Source of the DNA: Neorhizobium populisoli
GTDB taxonomy: Bacteria; Pseudomonadota; Alphaproteobacteria; Rhizobiales; Rhizobiaceae
Assembly: GCF_019430945.1 (NCBI RefSeq)
Contig: NZ_JAHYCB010000006.1
Location: 1-64,000, forward strand
Reading direction: 5' to 3'
DNA: 64,000 bases
The notes under the pieces are model-generated. The model was not told the origin of the DNA. It was given only the letters and a program-made list of their open reading frames with translations, and did not search any database. How positions within the stretch are numbered: position 1 is the stretch's first letter; each line of letters starts with the position of its first letter. Position numbers and translations under genes: made by a program. This document shows positions 7,234 through 15,917 of the stretch, piece by piece.

Positions 7234-9755
7234 CAGCTCAATGCCTCCGCTATCAATTCCTCGGCAGCCTCCGCCAGCACCGCGTCATGCGCTTCGCCCG
7301 GAACACTTTCCTTGCCGATCTCCAGCATGATGGGAACGGCGAGCGGCGAGACGCGGTCGAGATCGCGGTGGGTGATGTGCCCCCTGATTCGTGCCAGCAT
7401 ATCGCCTAACCGGCTCAAATCCAAAAGACCGGATGCCGCATCTCGCCTCGTCGCCTCCAACAATACGTGGTCCGGTTCGTGGGAACGCAGCACGTCGTAG
7501 ATCAGATCGGTCGAAACGGTCACCTGCCTTCCGGTTTTCTCCTTGCCCGGGTGGCGGCGCTCGATCAAACCGGAAATCACGGCGCAATTGCGGAAAGTGC
7601 GCTTCAGCATGTAACTTTCATCGAGCCAGGCTTCCAGATCGTCGCCCAGCATGTCCTCGTCGAAGAGGTCGGAAAGGCTGAGACGCCCCGCATCGATCAT
7701 CGCGCCGATATCGTTCAGCCCCCAGACTGCCAGCGAATAATCCGTCGCGACGAAACCGAGCGGTCGGGCGCCGGCGCGTTCCAGACGCCGGGTCAGAAGC
7801 ATGCCGAGTGTCTGGTGCGCCAACCGACCTTCGAAACAATAGGCGATCATGAAGAAGCGTTTGCCGCGCGGAAAGGTCTCGATCAGCAGTTCGTCCTGTT
7901 TGGGCAGCATGGAGCGTTCGAGCTGGATGGCCAGCCAGTCGCGTACCTGATCCGGCAGCGCGGTGCGTCGATCGGGATCGGCCAGCATGGCGCGTACCTG
8001 GTCGGCGAGATAGGTGGTCAGCGGAAACTTGCCGCCGGCATAAGCGGGGATCTTTGGGTCGAGCGAATGGGCATTGGAAACGAGGCATTCGTTCTCCCGG
8101 ATGCCTTCGAAACGCAGAACCTTGCCGGCGAAGAGGAAGGTATCGCCCTGCACGAGCTGTTCGAGAAAGTATTCCTCGACCTTGCCGAGCGACATGCCGC
8201 CGCGCCCGATGGTCCCTTTGGCATTGCGCTTCACCAGCCGCACATTGAGCTCTGCAGCCTCGACGATCGTGCCGAGGTTCATGCGGTATTGCTGGGCGAT
8301 CTGCGGATTGGAGACACGCCAGCGGCCATCCGCCATCTTGCGGATCTTCGCGTAACGCTCGTAAGAGCGCAGCGCATAACCGCCGGTCGCGACGAAATCG
8401 ACGATGCGCTCGAACATTTCCCAGGAGAGATCGGCATAGGGCGAAGCCGAGGTGATCTCGTCGTAAAGTTCGACCGGATCGAAGGGTTCGGCGCAGGCCA
8501 TGCCGAGCACATGCTGGGCGAGCACGTCCAAAGCGCCCTCACCGACCGGCGGCGTGTCCTGCGCGCCGAGATAATTGGCATCGAGTGCCGCCTGGCATTC
8601 CATCACCTCGAAGCGGTTGGCGGGCACCAGGATCGCCTTCGACGGCTCGTCCATTCGGTGGTTGGAGCGGCCGATGCGCTGGGCGAGACGTGACGCCCCT
8701 TTCGGCGCGCCGACATGCACGACGAGATCGACATCGCCCCAGTCGATACCCATGTCGAGCGTCGAGGTAGCGACCACGGCGCGCAGTTTATTGGCCGCCA
8801 TCGCCGCTTCCACTTTGCGGCGCTGACCGGCGTCGAGCGAACCGTGATGCAGGGCAATCGGCAGATTATCGTCGTTGATCGTCCACAGGGTCTGGAACAA
8901 CAGCTCCGCCTGGAAGCGGGTGTTGACGAAGATCAGCGTCGTCTGATGGCGCTTGATCTCCTCATAGACCTCGGGGATCGCGTAGGTGGAAACATGGCCA
9001 GACCAGGGAATGCGGTCCTCGGTGTTCATGATGGTGATGTTGGGTGCCGCACCGCCCGTGACATGCACGAGGCCGGCGGGTGGGGCCGGTTCCTCGCCCT
9101 GGGGTACAAGCCAGCGCTGCAGGTCCATCGGGTCGGAGACGGTGGCGGAAAGACCGATCGTGCGGACATCCGGCGCGTGCCGGCGGATGCGCGCCAGACC
9201 CAGCGACAGAAGATGGCCACGTTTGGAGGTTACCAGTGAGTGCAATTCGTCGAGGACCACATATTTCAGGTCCTTGAAGAAACGCTCCGCCTCCTTGTTG
9301 GCGAGGAGCAGGGCCACCTGTTCGGGCGTGGTAAGGAGGATGTCCGGCGGGTTTAGTTTCTGGCGCTGGCGTTTTGCCTGCGGCGTATCGCCAGTGCGGT
9401 TCTCGATGGTGACGGCAAGCCCCATCTCGGTGACCGGCTTCATCAGGTTGCGTTCGATATCGACGGTCAGCGCCTTCAACGGCGAGATGTAGAGCGTGTG
9501 GATGCCGGTAAAGGCCGAGCCCGGCGGAATCTTGCCGCGGCGGGTGAGATCGGTGAGCGACGGCAGGAAGCCGGCCAGCGTTTTGCCGGCGCCGGTCGGG
9601 GCGATCAGCAGCATGTTTTCGCCGGCTGTCGATCGCGCGAGAAGCTCCAGCTGGTGAGCGCGCGGAGACCAGCCCTTTTCGCCGAACCATTTCAGGAAAG
9701 GACGGGGCAGCAGCGCGGCATCACGGCCGGGAGATTGGGCTTCGACGATATTCAC
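7233..9755 (-). CDS. Ligase-associated DNA damage response DEXH-box helicase (Lhr-like)
   Basis: This 840-residue SF2 helicase has Walker A LIAPTGAGKT (about residues 50-59), DELH in VVLDELHSL, motif III SATVSD, and the RecA2 motifs ATSTLDMGIDWGDVDLVVHVG and RLAQRIGRSNHR. The C-terminal half carries the Lhr-type winged-helix and beta-barrel core. It lacks the very long extension of Lhr proper, matching the shorter ligase-associated form of about 800-850 residues. It should unwind DNA 3'-to-5' during repair. It is the first gene of a two-gene operon with pdeM. Confidence 0.9.
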   Translation of the reverse strand: MNIVEAQSPGRDAALLPRPFLKWFGEKGWSPRAHQLELLARSTAGENMLLIAPTGAGKTLAGFLPSLTDLTRRGKIPPGSAFTGIHTLYISPLKALTVDIERNLMKPVTEMGLAVTIENRTGDTPQAKRQRQKLNPPDILLTTPEQVALLLANKEAERFFKDLKYVVLDELHSLVTSKRGHLLSLGLARIRRHAPDVRTIGLSATVSDPMDLQRWLVPQGEEPAPPAGLVHVTGGAAPNITIMNTEDRIPWSGHVSTYAIPEVYEEIKRHQTTLIFVNTRFQAELLFQTLWTINDDNLPIALHHGSLDAGQRRKVEAAMAANKLRAVVATSTLDMGIDWGDVDLVVHVGAPKGASRLAQRIGRSNHRMDEPSKAILVPANRFEVMECQAALDANYLGAQDTPPVGEGALDVLAQHVLGMACAEPFDPVELYDEITSASPYADLSWEMFERIVDFVATGGYALRSYERYAKIRKMADGRWRVSNPQIAQQYRMNLGTIVEAAELNVRLVKRNAKGTIGRGGMSLGKVEEYFLEQLVQGDTFLFAGKVLRFEGIRENECLVSNAHSLDPKIPAYAGGKFPLTTYLADQVRAMLADPDRRTALPDQVRDWLAIQLERSMLPKQDELLIETFPRGKRFFMIAYCFEGRLAHQTLGMLLTRRLERAGARPLGFVATDYSLAVWGLNDIGAMIDAGRLSLSDLFDEDMLGDDLEAWLDESYMLKRTFRNCAVISGLIERRHPGKEKTGRQVTVSTDLIYDVLRSHEPDHVLLEATRRDAASGLLDLSRLGDMLARIRGHITHRDLDRVSPLAVPIMLEIGKESVPGEAHDAVLAEAAEELIAEALS

Positions 9756-9817
9756 CTCGGTAAGATAAGCGGAGGCAACGGAAAATGAAGACTCGGAGTT
9801 TAGGTAAAATCTCCATG

Positions 9818-9844
9818 ATCACGCCCAAGAATGGGTGATTTTTT
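9818..9844 (+). terminator. Terminator-like hairpin in a divergent intergenic region
   Basis: ATCAC-g-CCC pairs with GGGTGAT across a short loop (aagaa), followed directly by TTTTTT. The orientation is rightward. No plus-strand gene ends here: the helicase reads left and the pentapeptide gene starts at 9889. It would therefore be either a leader attenuator or the end of a short transcript. Confidence 0.4.
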
Positions 9845-9888
9845 GTTTGCGATCTCCATATCGATATATGAGATAGGCACACTTATCG

Positions 9889-10689
9889 ATGAGCAGGAAC
9901 ATGGACCGAATGGGCAGGCGGTTTACGGCAATTCCAGCAAAAGTGCTTAGCGGCTTTGCATTCGGAATTGCGTCGAAACAAAACGGAGCATTTCAGGCAC
10001 GTATCCTGCTGGCGCTGGCGGCGCTGGTCTGGTTTGCCGCAGCACCTGCATCCCAGGCGCAGAACTGCCGGTCTGATCCCGGCCCAAGCATCGACTGGCG
10101 CGGCTGCAACAAGAAAACCCTGATGCTGGATGGCAGCGATTTCACGCGCGCCAATCTGACCGGCACCGATTTCAGCTATACGGACCTGCGTCACTCGATC
10201 TTTGCCGGCGCCGACCTCACCAAGGGCAAGATGATACGCGCCCTCCTGAACAACGCTTCGGCCGACAATGCCATTTTCGAACGGGTCGAAGGTTATCGGG
10301 CCACACTTCAGGACGTGCGGGCCAACGGGGCGTCGTTCAAGTCCGGCGAGCTGCAACGGGCCAATTTCACCGGTGCGCAGCTTAGAGGCGCCAATTTCGA
10401 AAAGGCCGATCTCAGCCGTGCGGTATTCGACAAGGCAGTGATAACCGGCGCCAATTTCGTCTACGCCAATCTGTCGCGCGCCTCGCTTTCCAGCGCGGTT
10501 TTCGAGGGAAGCCTCGATTTCAAGAATGCCTTCTTCCTGTTCGTGCGGATCGAAGGCGTCGACCTGTCCCAGGCTGAAAACGTGACCCAACAGCAGCTGG
10601 ATATGGCTTGCGGCGACAATGCCACCAAGCTGCCGGCCGGCCTGACCATGCCGTCACAGTGGCCCTGCCCGGAAGAAGCCAAGGACTGA
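9889..10689 (+). CDS. Secreted pentapeptide-repeat protein
   Basis: This 266-residue protein has a hydrophobic segment ILLALAALVWFAAAPASQAQN (about 39-58) that looks like a signal peptide with a long N-region; later ATGs at 9901 or 9910 are alternative starts. The mature part is a right-handed beta-helix built from A(D/N)LXX repeats, for example GSDFTRANLTGTDFSYTDLRHSIFAGADL and GELQRANFTGAQLRGANFEKADLSRAVF. A short C-terminal tail contains two cysteines (MACGDN, WPCPEE). It is predicted to be periplasmic. Pentapeptide proteins are structural scaffolds; cytosolic relatives mimic DNA, but export argues against that role here. Confidence 0.82.
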   Translation: MSRNMDRMGRRFTAIPAKVLSGFAFGIASKQNGAFQARILLALAALVWFAAAPASQAQNCRSDPGPSIDWRGCNKKTLMLDGSDFTRANLTGTDFSYTDLRHSIFAGADLTKGKMIRALLNNASADNAIFERVEGYRATLQDVRANGASFKSGELQRANFTGAQLRGANFEKADLSRAVFDKAVITGANFVYANLSRASLSSAVFEGSLDFKNAFFLFVRIEGVDLSQAENVTQQQLDMACGDNATKLPAGLTMPSQWPCPEEAKD

Positions 10690-10796
10690 GCAGCCGATTT
10701 TATCGCTGACGGACTGTCTTCTGCCCGCCTGTAGGGCGGCAGGGCGCGATCGATGCCAGTCGGGTTCCCTTCATAAAAGCGCCTAAAACAATCGGC

Positions 10797-10843
10797 TTGA
10801 CGCCCCATCATAATCATGGATATATTTTATCCATAATAGGGAG
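10797..10843 (+). promoter_or_regulatory. Promoter and operator-like dyad of the Rrf2-family gene
   Basis: A -35-like TTGACG (10797-10802) and a TATATT -10-like box (10821-10826), 18 bp apart, precede the gene. A perfect inverted repeat ATGGATA-tattt-TATCCAT (10816-10834) covers the -10 box, an ideal place for autorepression. The ribosome-binding site AGGGAG (10838-10843) sits six bases before the ATG at 10850. Confidence 0.65.
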
Positions 10844-10849
10844 ATGGCA

Positions 10850-11350
10850 ATGAAACTTGGAGACGGCGTCGAACAGGCGATCCACAGCGTCAGCATGCTG
10901 TCCGGTCTCTCGGATGGCGGCGTGCTGTCTGCCGCAGCCCTCGCCGATTTCCACGGGGTTTCGACAAGTTATCTGCTGAAGCACCTGCAGGCGCTTTCCG
11001 GCGCAAAGCTGGTAGAGACGGTGCCGGGGCCGAAGGGCGGTTACCGGCTGGCCAAGAAGCCGGCGGATATCAGCCTGCTCGACATCGTGCTGGCCGTCGA
11101 GGGGCCGGCACCGGCCTTCCGTTGCGCCGAAATCCGCCAGCGCGGGCCAAACCCGCTGCCGGGCCGCTATTTCACCAAACCCTGCGGCATCAACGCCGCA
11201 ATGCTGAAAGCCGAAAAAGCCTATCGCGCCGAACTCGCCAAGGTGACGATCGCCGATATCCTGGCGGACCTGAACGCGACCGACGACGGCGGGATCGCCG
11301 CCCGCGGTTGCGCCTTTCTGGACATCAACGAACGCAAAGCGGCCCGCTAG
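10850..11350 (+). CDS. Rrf2-family transcriptional regulator
   Basis: This 166-residue protein starts at ATG 10850, preferred over 10844 because AGGGAG is correctly spaced from it. The N-terminal winged helix-turn-helix (about 1-75: LADFHGVSTSYLLKHLQALSGAKLVETVPGPKGGYRLAK) is typical of Rrf2 proteins. The three cysteines are widely spaced (FRCAEI, KPCG, RGCAF), unlike the tight cluster that binds [2Fe-2S] in IscR/NsrR. A thiol or electrophile sensor is therefore more likely than an Fe-S protein. It is followed after 47 bp by a carboxymuconolactone-decarboxylase-family gene, which is the likely target, and a dyad in its own promoter suggests autoregulation. Confidence 0.88.
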   Translation: MKLGDGVEQAIHSVSMLSGLSDGGVLSAAALADFHGVSTSYLLKHLQALSGAKLVETVPGPKGGYRLAKKPADISLLDIVLAVEGPAPAFRCAEIRQRGPNPLPGRYFTKPCGINAAMLKAEKAYRAELAKVTIADILADLNATDDGGIAARGCAFLDINERKAAR

Positions 11351-11397
11351 ACGTCGCGAAACCAATCTTCACCGCGAATAACCCAAGGAGAACGTCC

Positions 11398-11862
11398 ATG
11401 CATCAGCCCCGTTTCAATTTCGCCAAGGCTTCGCAGGAGGCCTACAAGGCCGTCGCCGCCCTGGAGCAATATGTCCAGACCTCGGGCCTCGAGCGCCGCT
11501 ACATTGACCTAATCAAGCTGCGCGCTTCGATCATCAACGGCTGCGCCTATTGCGTCGACATGCATTCCAAGGAAAGCCGTCATGACGGCCTTTCCGACCA
11601 GTGGATCAACCTGATGAGCGTCTGGTGGGAATCGCCGGTGTATGACGACAAGGAACGCGCGCTGCTGACCTGGGTCGATTCCGTGACGAAGATTGCTGAG
11701 ACGGGCATTCCGGACAGCGCCTATGACGCGCTCAAGGCGCATTTCTCCGAAGAAGAGATGACCAAGATCACCGTGGCGATCGGCGCGATCAATGTGTGGA
11801 ATCGGCTTGCGGTGGGTTTTCGTGCCCAGCATCCGATCGATAAGCCGGCTCAGGCGGCTTGA
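11398..11862 (+). CDS. Carboxymuconolactone decarboxylase / AhpD-like family protein
   Basis: This 154-residue protein has its start at 11398 after an AAGGAG box. The hallmark INGCAYCVDMHSKESR (CxxC followed by H) is the AhpD-type peroxidase active site; the following segment ALLTWVDSVTKIAETGIPDSAYDAL fits the family. It probably reduces peroxides or handles reactive electrophiles in the cytosol, using a dithiol relay. It is encoded directly behind an Rrf2 regulator, which fits a redox-controlled operon. Confidence 0.88.
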   Translation: MHQPRFNFAKASQEAYKAVAALEQYVQTSGLERRYIDLIKLRASIINGCAYCVDMHSKESRHDGLSDQWINLMSVWWESPVYDDKERALLTWVDSVTKIAETGIPDSAYDALKAHFSEEEMTKITVAIGAINVWNRLAVGFRAQHPIDKPAQAA

Positions 11863-11872
11863 TTGGACGAGC

Positions 11873-11954
11873 CCCTCCCCCTTGTGGGGAGAGGACTTCA
11901 CTCTGGGTAAAAACCCCTCCCGCCTGCCGGCCACCCTCCCCACAAGGGGGAGGG
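11873..11954. repeat. Palindromic intergenic repeat / bidirectional terminator
   Basis: Two 18-bp perfect inverted arms (11873-11890, CCCTCCCCCTTGTGGGGA, and 11937-11954) are separated by 46 nt. They lie between the convergent AhpD-like and YitT genes and could end transcription from both sides. The arms belong to the CCCTCCCC/GGGGAGGG group of repeats common in rhizobial intergenic DNA. Confidence 0.75.
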
Positions 11955-11966
11955 TTAAGAATGACC

Positions 11967-12617
11967 CTACCGCACCACGATATACCGATCCGACCGGTGG
12001 TTCACCGCCAGCAGCAAGTTCAGCACCACAGCGCTGAGCAGCGACCAAGCTACCGTCTCCGGGCTGACGATGAAGAAGGCAGCCATCATGACACAGAGGT
12101 CGAAGGCGAGCTGCACCAGTCCGGCCGGGATCTTGAACCGATCCTGCAGATAGATCGCCAGGATACCGATACCACCGAGCGAGGCGCGGTGACGGTATAG
12201 GCCCAGCAGGCCGTAACCGATCAGGATGCCGCCGAGCAGGGCTGCCCAGAGCGGATGCAGGTACTGGATCAACAGAAACTGTTGCTCGATTTCGGTGATG
12301 ACCGACACCATGACGATCGCCGCGAAGGTCTTCACCGAGAAGGCGAGGCCAAGGCGCTTGAACGACAGGTAATAGAACGGCAGGTTGACAACGAAGAACA
12401 GCACGCCGAACGGCAGGCCGAACTTATAGTGCAGCAGGAAGGCGACGCCCGCCGTGCCGCTGGTGAGCAGGCCGACCTGGTTCAGGAGATAAAGGCCAAG
12501 TGCTGCCGTCATCGCGCCGATGATCATGCCCTGCACATCCTCGACCGGCGTGTGCTGCGACGGATCTGCGCTGTAGAAGCCGAGATTGCGCTTCTGGATC
12601 TGCTTTTCTTCAGCCAA
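11967..12617 (-). CDS. YitT-family membrane protein
   Basis: This 216-residue integral membrane protein has five to six hydrophobic helices (for example MIIGAMTAALGLYLLNQVGLLTSGTAGVAFLLHY and GVLFFVVNLPFYYLSF). The pattern LLTSGTAGVAFLLHYKFGLPFGVLFFVVNLPFY is the YitT (DUF161) signature. It lacks the C-terminal DUF2179 domain of longer YitT proteins. It has been proposed as a transporter-like family, but the substrate is unknown. The gene is convergent with the AhpD-like gene. Confidence 0.82.
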   Translation of the reverse strand: MAEEKQIQKRNLGFYSADPSQHTPVEDVQGMIIGAMTAALGLYLLNQVGLLTSGTAGVAFLLHYKFGLPFGVLFFVVNLPFYYLSFKRLGLAFSVKTFAAIVMVSVITEIEQQFLLIQYLHPLWAALLGGILIGYGLLGLYRHRASLGGIGILAIYLQDRFKIPAGLVQLAFDLCVMMAAFFIVSPETVAWSLLSAVVLNLLLAVNHRSDRYIVVR

Positions 12618-12720
12618 TTCGGTGCCCTTGCTCTCGCGCTATATTGCGCTGCAATATAATTGCTATCAAGAGCGTTCAAGTACTCCTGAGCCGGCAAATG
12701 AAAACGCAAGAAACCTGCAG

Positions 12721-13650
12721 CTAGCCGGGCTTTTTCGACAGAAACAGAATGCCGTTGATCGGTTTTCCGGCATCCATGCGAATGACGGTATTTCGCGTTT
12801 CCAGAAGCTCGAGGCCATAACGGGCAAGCAGGCCACGAATGAAGCTTTCCGAATGGGCGTAGCGCAGGGAATCCCGCAGTACGTAGCCTTCGCCCGCGCC
12901 GGCATCCTCGACCGAAAAGGCAAACAAACCAGCCGGCGCCAGCAGATCCTGAACTAGGGGAAACACGGTTTCTAACGAGCCGAGATACATCAGCACATCG
13001 GCGGCCGAGACGAGGTAGGCACGGTGTTTCGGCAGGTCGGTCGAGAACAGGCCGGAGGCTTCGGCGGAGAGGCTGAGATCGGACTGGCCGAGATGATCGT
13101 AAAGGCCCTTGGCGTCCGCTTTCGCCAGCATGTTGGCAGAGAGGTCGAAACCTTCGAGGCGTTCGGTCCGCTCACGGATTTCCGCGCCGAACAGACCTGT
13201 GCCGCAGCCGAGATCAACCGTGTTGCGGAACGGCGCGAAGAGCGCGACCAGATCGGCGAGCTTGCTGGGGACGGAATATTCGAGTTTTTCGACCAGTGCC
13301 GTATCGAACCGATCCGCGTAGTCGTCGAACAGGCCTTCGACATAACGGCTCGGCGGCTGGTCGGGGATCGCCTCAGCACCGAGCAGCGCCAGCTTCAGGC
13401 GCGCGCCAAAGACATCATCCGGTTCCAGCGCCAAAGCCTGCCGGTAGGCATCGGCTGCCGTATCGAGCGCTGCCTTCTCCCGATATTCGCCAAGCCGGAA
13501 CCAGCCGGCCGCCCAGCCGGGCGTAATCTCCAGCGCCTGCTCGATCAGTTCGGCGGCGGCGGCAAAATCGCCGCCTTCGGCCAGCATGCGGGCGTAATCG
13601 GCGCGGCGGTCGGCGATCACGTCGCCGGAAGAGAACTGGTTGGCTGGCAT
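12721..13650 (-). CDS. TPR-containing class I SAM-dependent methyltransferase
   Basis: This 309-residue protein begins with a TPR segment (about 15-90: GDFAAAAELIEQALEITPGWAAGWFRLGEYREKA... YRQALALEPDD). A Rossmann methyltransferase domain follows, with motif I TVDLGCGTGLFGAEIR and the post-I acidic residue in LEGFDLSANML. It is the type commonly labelled 'class I SAM-dependent DNA methyltransferase' in rhizobia, but no DNA target domain is present. A protein or small-molecule substrate is equally possible. Confidence 0.82.
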   Translation of the reverse strand: MPANQFSSGDVIADRRADYARMLAEGGDFAAAAELIEQALEITPGWAAGWFRLGEYREKAALDTAADAYRQALALEPDDVFGARLKLALLGAEAIPDQPPSRYVEGLFDDYADRFDTALVEKLEYSVPSKLADLVALFAPFRNTVDLGCGTGLFGAEIRERTERLEGFDLSANMLAKADAKGLYDHLGQSDLSLSAEASGLFSTDLPKHRAYLVSAADVLMYLGSLETVFPLVQDLLAPAGLFAFSVEDAGAGEGYVLRDSLRYAHSESFIRGLLARYGLELLETRNTVIRMDAGKPINGILFLSKKPG

Positions 13651-13787
13651 GGATCTTTTCTCAAAAACTCGCCGGTCTTCGCCGAAGCCACAAAAAAACT
13701 CAAGTTCTATCTAAGGGAGCATTGAACGGCTTGCGGCTTCGAGAGTGGCCGACTATCTCTCATTTGCAATTTCGGAGAAGGACAAGA

Positions 13788-14054
13788 ATGGCGGACGGGG
13801 TCAACAGGATACTGGGCGATACGCCGGGTCGCACGATCGTCAAGCTTCTGGTCGTGTGCCTGATCGTTGGCTTCGTGCTGGCCTTTTTCGGCTTCACGCC
13901 GGACAATATCGTCGGCGAGGTCCGCTATTGGTTCCTCGACCTCTGGTATAACGGCTTCCGGGCGCTCGGAAAGGTCGGCAATTACCTGGTACTCGGCGCG
14001 ATCATCGTCATTCCGATCTTCATCATCCTGCGCCTGATGAGCTACCGTCGCTAA
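13788..14054 (+). CDS. Small membrane protein of the DUF6460 type
   Basis: This 88-residue protein has its start at 13788 behind GGAGAAGGAC. It has two transmembrane helices (TIVKLLVVCLIVGFVLAFFGF and YLVLGAIIVIPIFIILRLM) separated by a short loop (TPDNIVGEVRYWFLDLWYNGF). I recall this layout as the DUF6460 family of rhizobial inner-membrane proteins. It ends one base before the next start, so it is probably co-transcribed with the lipoprotein gene. Function unknown. Confidence 0.75.
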   Translation: MADGVNRILGDTPGRTIVKLLVVCLIVGFVLAFFGFTPDNIVGEVRYWFLDLWYNGFRALGKVGNYLVLGAIIVIPIFIILRLMSYRR

Positions 14055-14055
14055 G

Positions 14056-14538
14056 ATGACCGCCATCCTCCACCCTTCCCGACGGCGCTTCCTCGTGTTG
14101 TCGGGCCTCGGCCTGATCGCCGGCTGTTCCACCACCACCGTGCTGACGCCGACACCCGGGGCAGACGACGAGACCGTCCAGGCCCTGCCGATGGTCAACA
14201 AGCTCAGGCAATCGAAAGGCCTTTCGGCCTTGACGCTCGACGTGCCGGCCCGCAAGGCCGCCGTCATCCAGGCGATTCGTATGGCCAAGGCCGACGAGAT
14301 GAAGCACCTGATCGGCCTCGGCGACGATTTCGGCGCGCGCATGAAGCGCAGCGACGTGGCACTGCCGGCCGCCGAAAACATCGCCACCGGCCAGACTTCC
14401 GTAGATGCCGCCGTGCAGGCCTGGATCGATTCTCCGAAACATCTTGAAAACATGCTCGGTACCTATCGCGGCCTCGGCGTCGCCATGGCGCGTGCCAGCG
14501 ACAACCGCCCCTATTGGGCCATGGTGCTTTCCGGCTGA
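14056..14538 (+). CDS. CAP (SCP/PR1)-domain lipoprotein
   Basis: This is a 160-residue protein with a lipoprotein signal: a twin-arginine-rich N-terminus (HPSRRRFLVLSGLGLIAGCS) with the lipobox cysteine at C24. The rest is a CAP domain: MVNKLRQSKGLSALTLD, then AENIATGQ, AVQAWIDSPKHLENMLG and YRGLGVAMA. The second conserved histidine is visible in SPKHLENML. It is probably anchored in the envelope, and the RRRFL motif leaves Tat export possible. CAP proteins are diverse in function and no activity is assigned. It starts one base after the DUF6460 gene and 11 bp before the MATE gene. Confidence 0.85.
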   Translation: MTAILHPSRRRFLVLSGLGLIAGCSTTTVLTPTPGADDETVQALPMVNKLRQSKGLSALTLDVPARKAAVIQAIRMAKADEMKHLIGLGDDFGARMKRSDVALPAAENIATGQTSVDAAVQAWIDSPKHLENMLGTYRGLGVAMARASDNRPYWAMVLSG

Positions 14539-14549
14539 GGGGCTGACGA

Positions 14550-15917
14550 ATGGACGGGCGGGGGCCAGAGGTGGAAGAACAAGCGGGACAGTCCGTCAGG
14601 CCGTTCGAGGTGACGCACCGTCTGGTGCTCGGCATCGCCATTCCCATGACGCTGGGATTCCTGACGACGCCGTTGCTCGGCCTCACCGACACCGCCGTGG
14701 TCGGTCATCTCGGTCAGGCCGAAGCTTTGGCTGGTCTGGCGATCGGCGCGATCATCTTTGACCTGATCTATGGCAGCCTCAGCTTCCTGCGCACCTCCAC
14801 CACCGGGCTTGTGGCGCAGGCCTTCGGCCGCGGCGACCTGCGGGAGCAGCAAGCCGTCTTCTGGCGGGCACTCCTGAGTGCCGCCGGCCTCGGCATCCTC
14901 ATGCTGGCGCTGTCGCCGATCATCCTCGCGTTTGCGCCGGACCTGATGACCAGCGATGCGGGTGTGGCCGCCGTGACGCGGCAATATTTCGGTATTCGAG
15001 TGCTCACCAGCCCGGCGACCTTCGCCAATTTCGCCATCCTCGGCTTCGTGCTCGGCCGCGGCCAGGGCATGCTGGGACTGGTGCTGCAGATCATCCTGAA
15101 CGGCACGAATATCGTGCTCGCCATTCTGCTCGGCCTCGTCCTCGATTACGGCGTTGCGGGCGTTGCGTGGGCGACGGCTATTGCGGAAGTCACGGCAGTC
15201 ATGATCGGACTGGTGATCATCAGCCGCCAATTCTCCGCCGAACACCGTCCGAGCCGCGTCGATATCTTCGATACATCAAAGCTTAAACAGCTCTTCCAGC
15301 TGAATGCCGATATCCTGATCCGCTCGCTGGTCCTCAACGCCTCCTACGCATTGCTAACCCGGATCGGCTCGAGCTTTGGTGCCGTGACGCTGGCGGCCAA
15401 TGCGGTGCTGATGAACATCTTCATGCTGTCATCCTTCTTCCTCGACGGGCTGGCAGGCGCTGCCGAGCAGATCACCGGTCGGGCTGTCGGAGCGCGATAC
15501 CGCCCGTCATTCGACAGGATGCTGAAACTGACCGGCCTCTGGTCCTTCATCATGGCGGGCGCGGTCGGCCTGTTCTTCATCGCCTTCGGAACGCCGCTCA
15601 TCCATCTCCTCACCACATCGGAAGAGGTACGGCAGGAGGCCTATATCTATCTCGGCTGGGCGGCGATAACGGGGCTTACCGGTGCGCTCGCCTTCCAGAT
15701 GGATGGCGTGTTCATCGGCGCCACCTGGTCGCGAGAGATGCGCAACATGATGCTTCTATCCTTCGTCGGATATTGCATCGGGCTCGCCGTGCTCGTGCCG
15801 CTTTTCGGCAATCACGGGCTCTGGCTGGCGCTGAACATGTTTCTGCTGATGCGCGGCTTTTTCCTGGCGGCCATGGTGCCGCGCAAGGCGCGTCAGAGTT
15901 TTCTGTCGGCCCAATAA
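14550..15917 (+). CDS. MATE-family efflux transporter (DinF branch)
   Basis: This 455-residue protein has about 12 transmembrane helices. The N-terminal repeat signature PMTLGFLTTPLLGLTDTAVVGHLGQAEALAGLAIG is diagnostic of MATE transporters, and the mid-protein segment FFLDGLAGAAEQITGRAVGARYR fits the DinF subgroup. It should export drugs or other compounds using an ion gradient. Its 3' end overlaps the 3' end of pyrD, which is encoded on the opposite strand (25 bp convergent overlap). Confidence 0.92.
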   Translation: MDGRGPEVEEQAGQSVRPFEVTHRLVLGIAIPMTLGFLTTPLLGLTDTAVVGHLGQAEALAGLAIGAIIFDLIYGSLSFLRTSTTGLVAQAFGRGDLREQQAVFWRALLSAAGLGILMLALSPIILAFAPDLMTSDAGVAAVTRQYFGIRVLTSPATFANFAILGFVLGRGQGMLGLVLQIILNGTNIVLAILLGLVLDYGVAGVAWATAIAEVTAVMIGLVIISRQFSAEHRPSRVDIFDTSKLKQLFQLNADILIRSLVLNASYALLTRIGSSFGAVTLAANAVLMNIFMLSSFFLDGLAGAAEQITGRAVGARYRPSFDRMLKLTGLWSFIMAGAVGLFFIAFGTPLIHLLTTSEEVRQEAYIYLGWAAITGLTGALAFQMDGVFIGATWSREMRNMMLLSFVGYCIGLAVLVPLFGNHGLWLALNMFLLMRGFFLAAMVPRKARQSFLSAQ

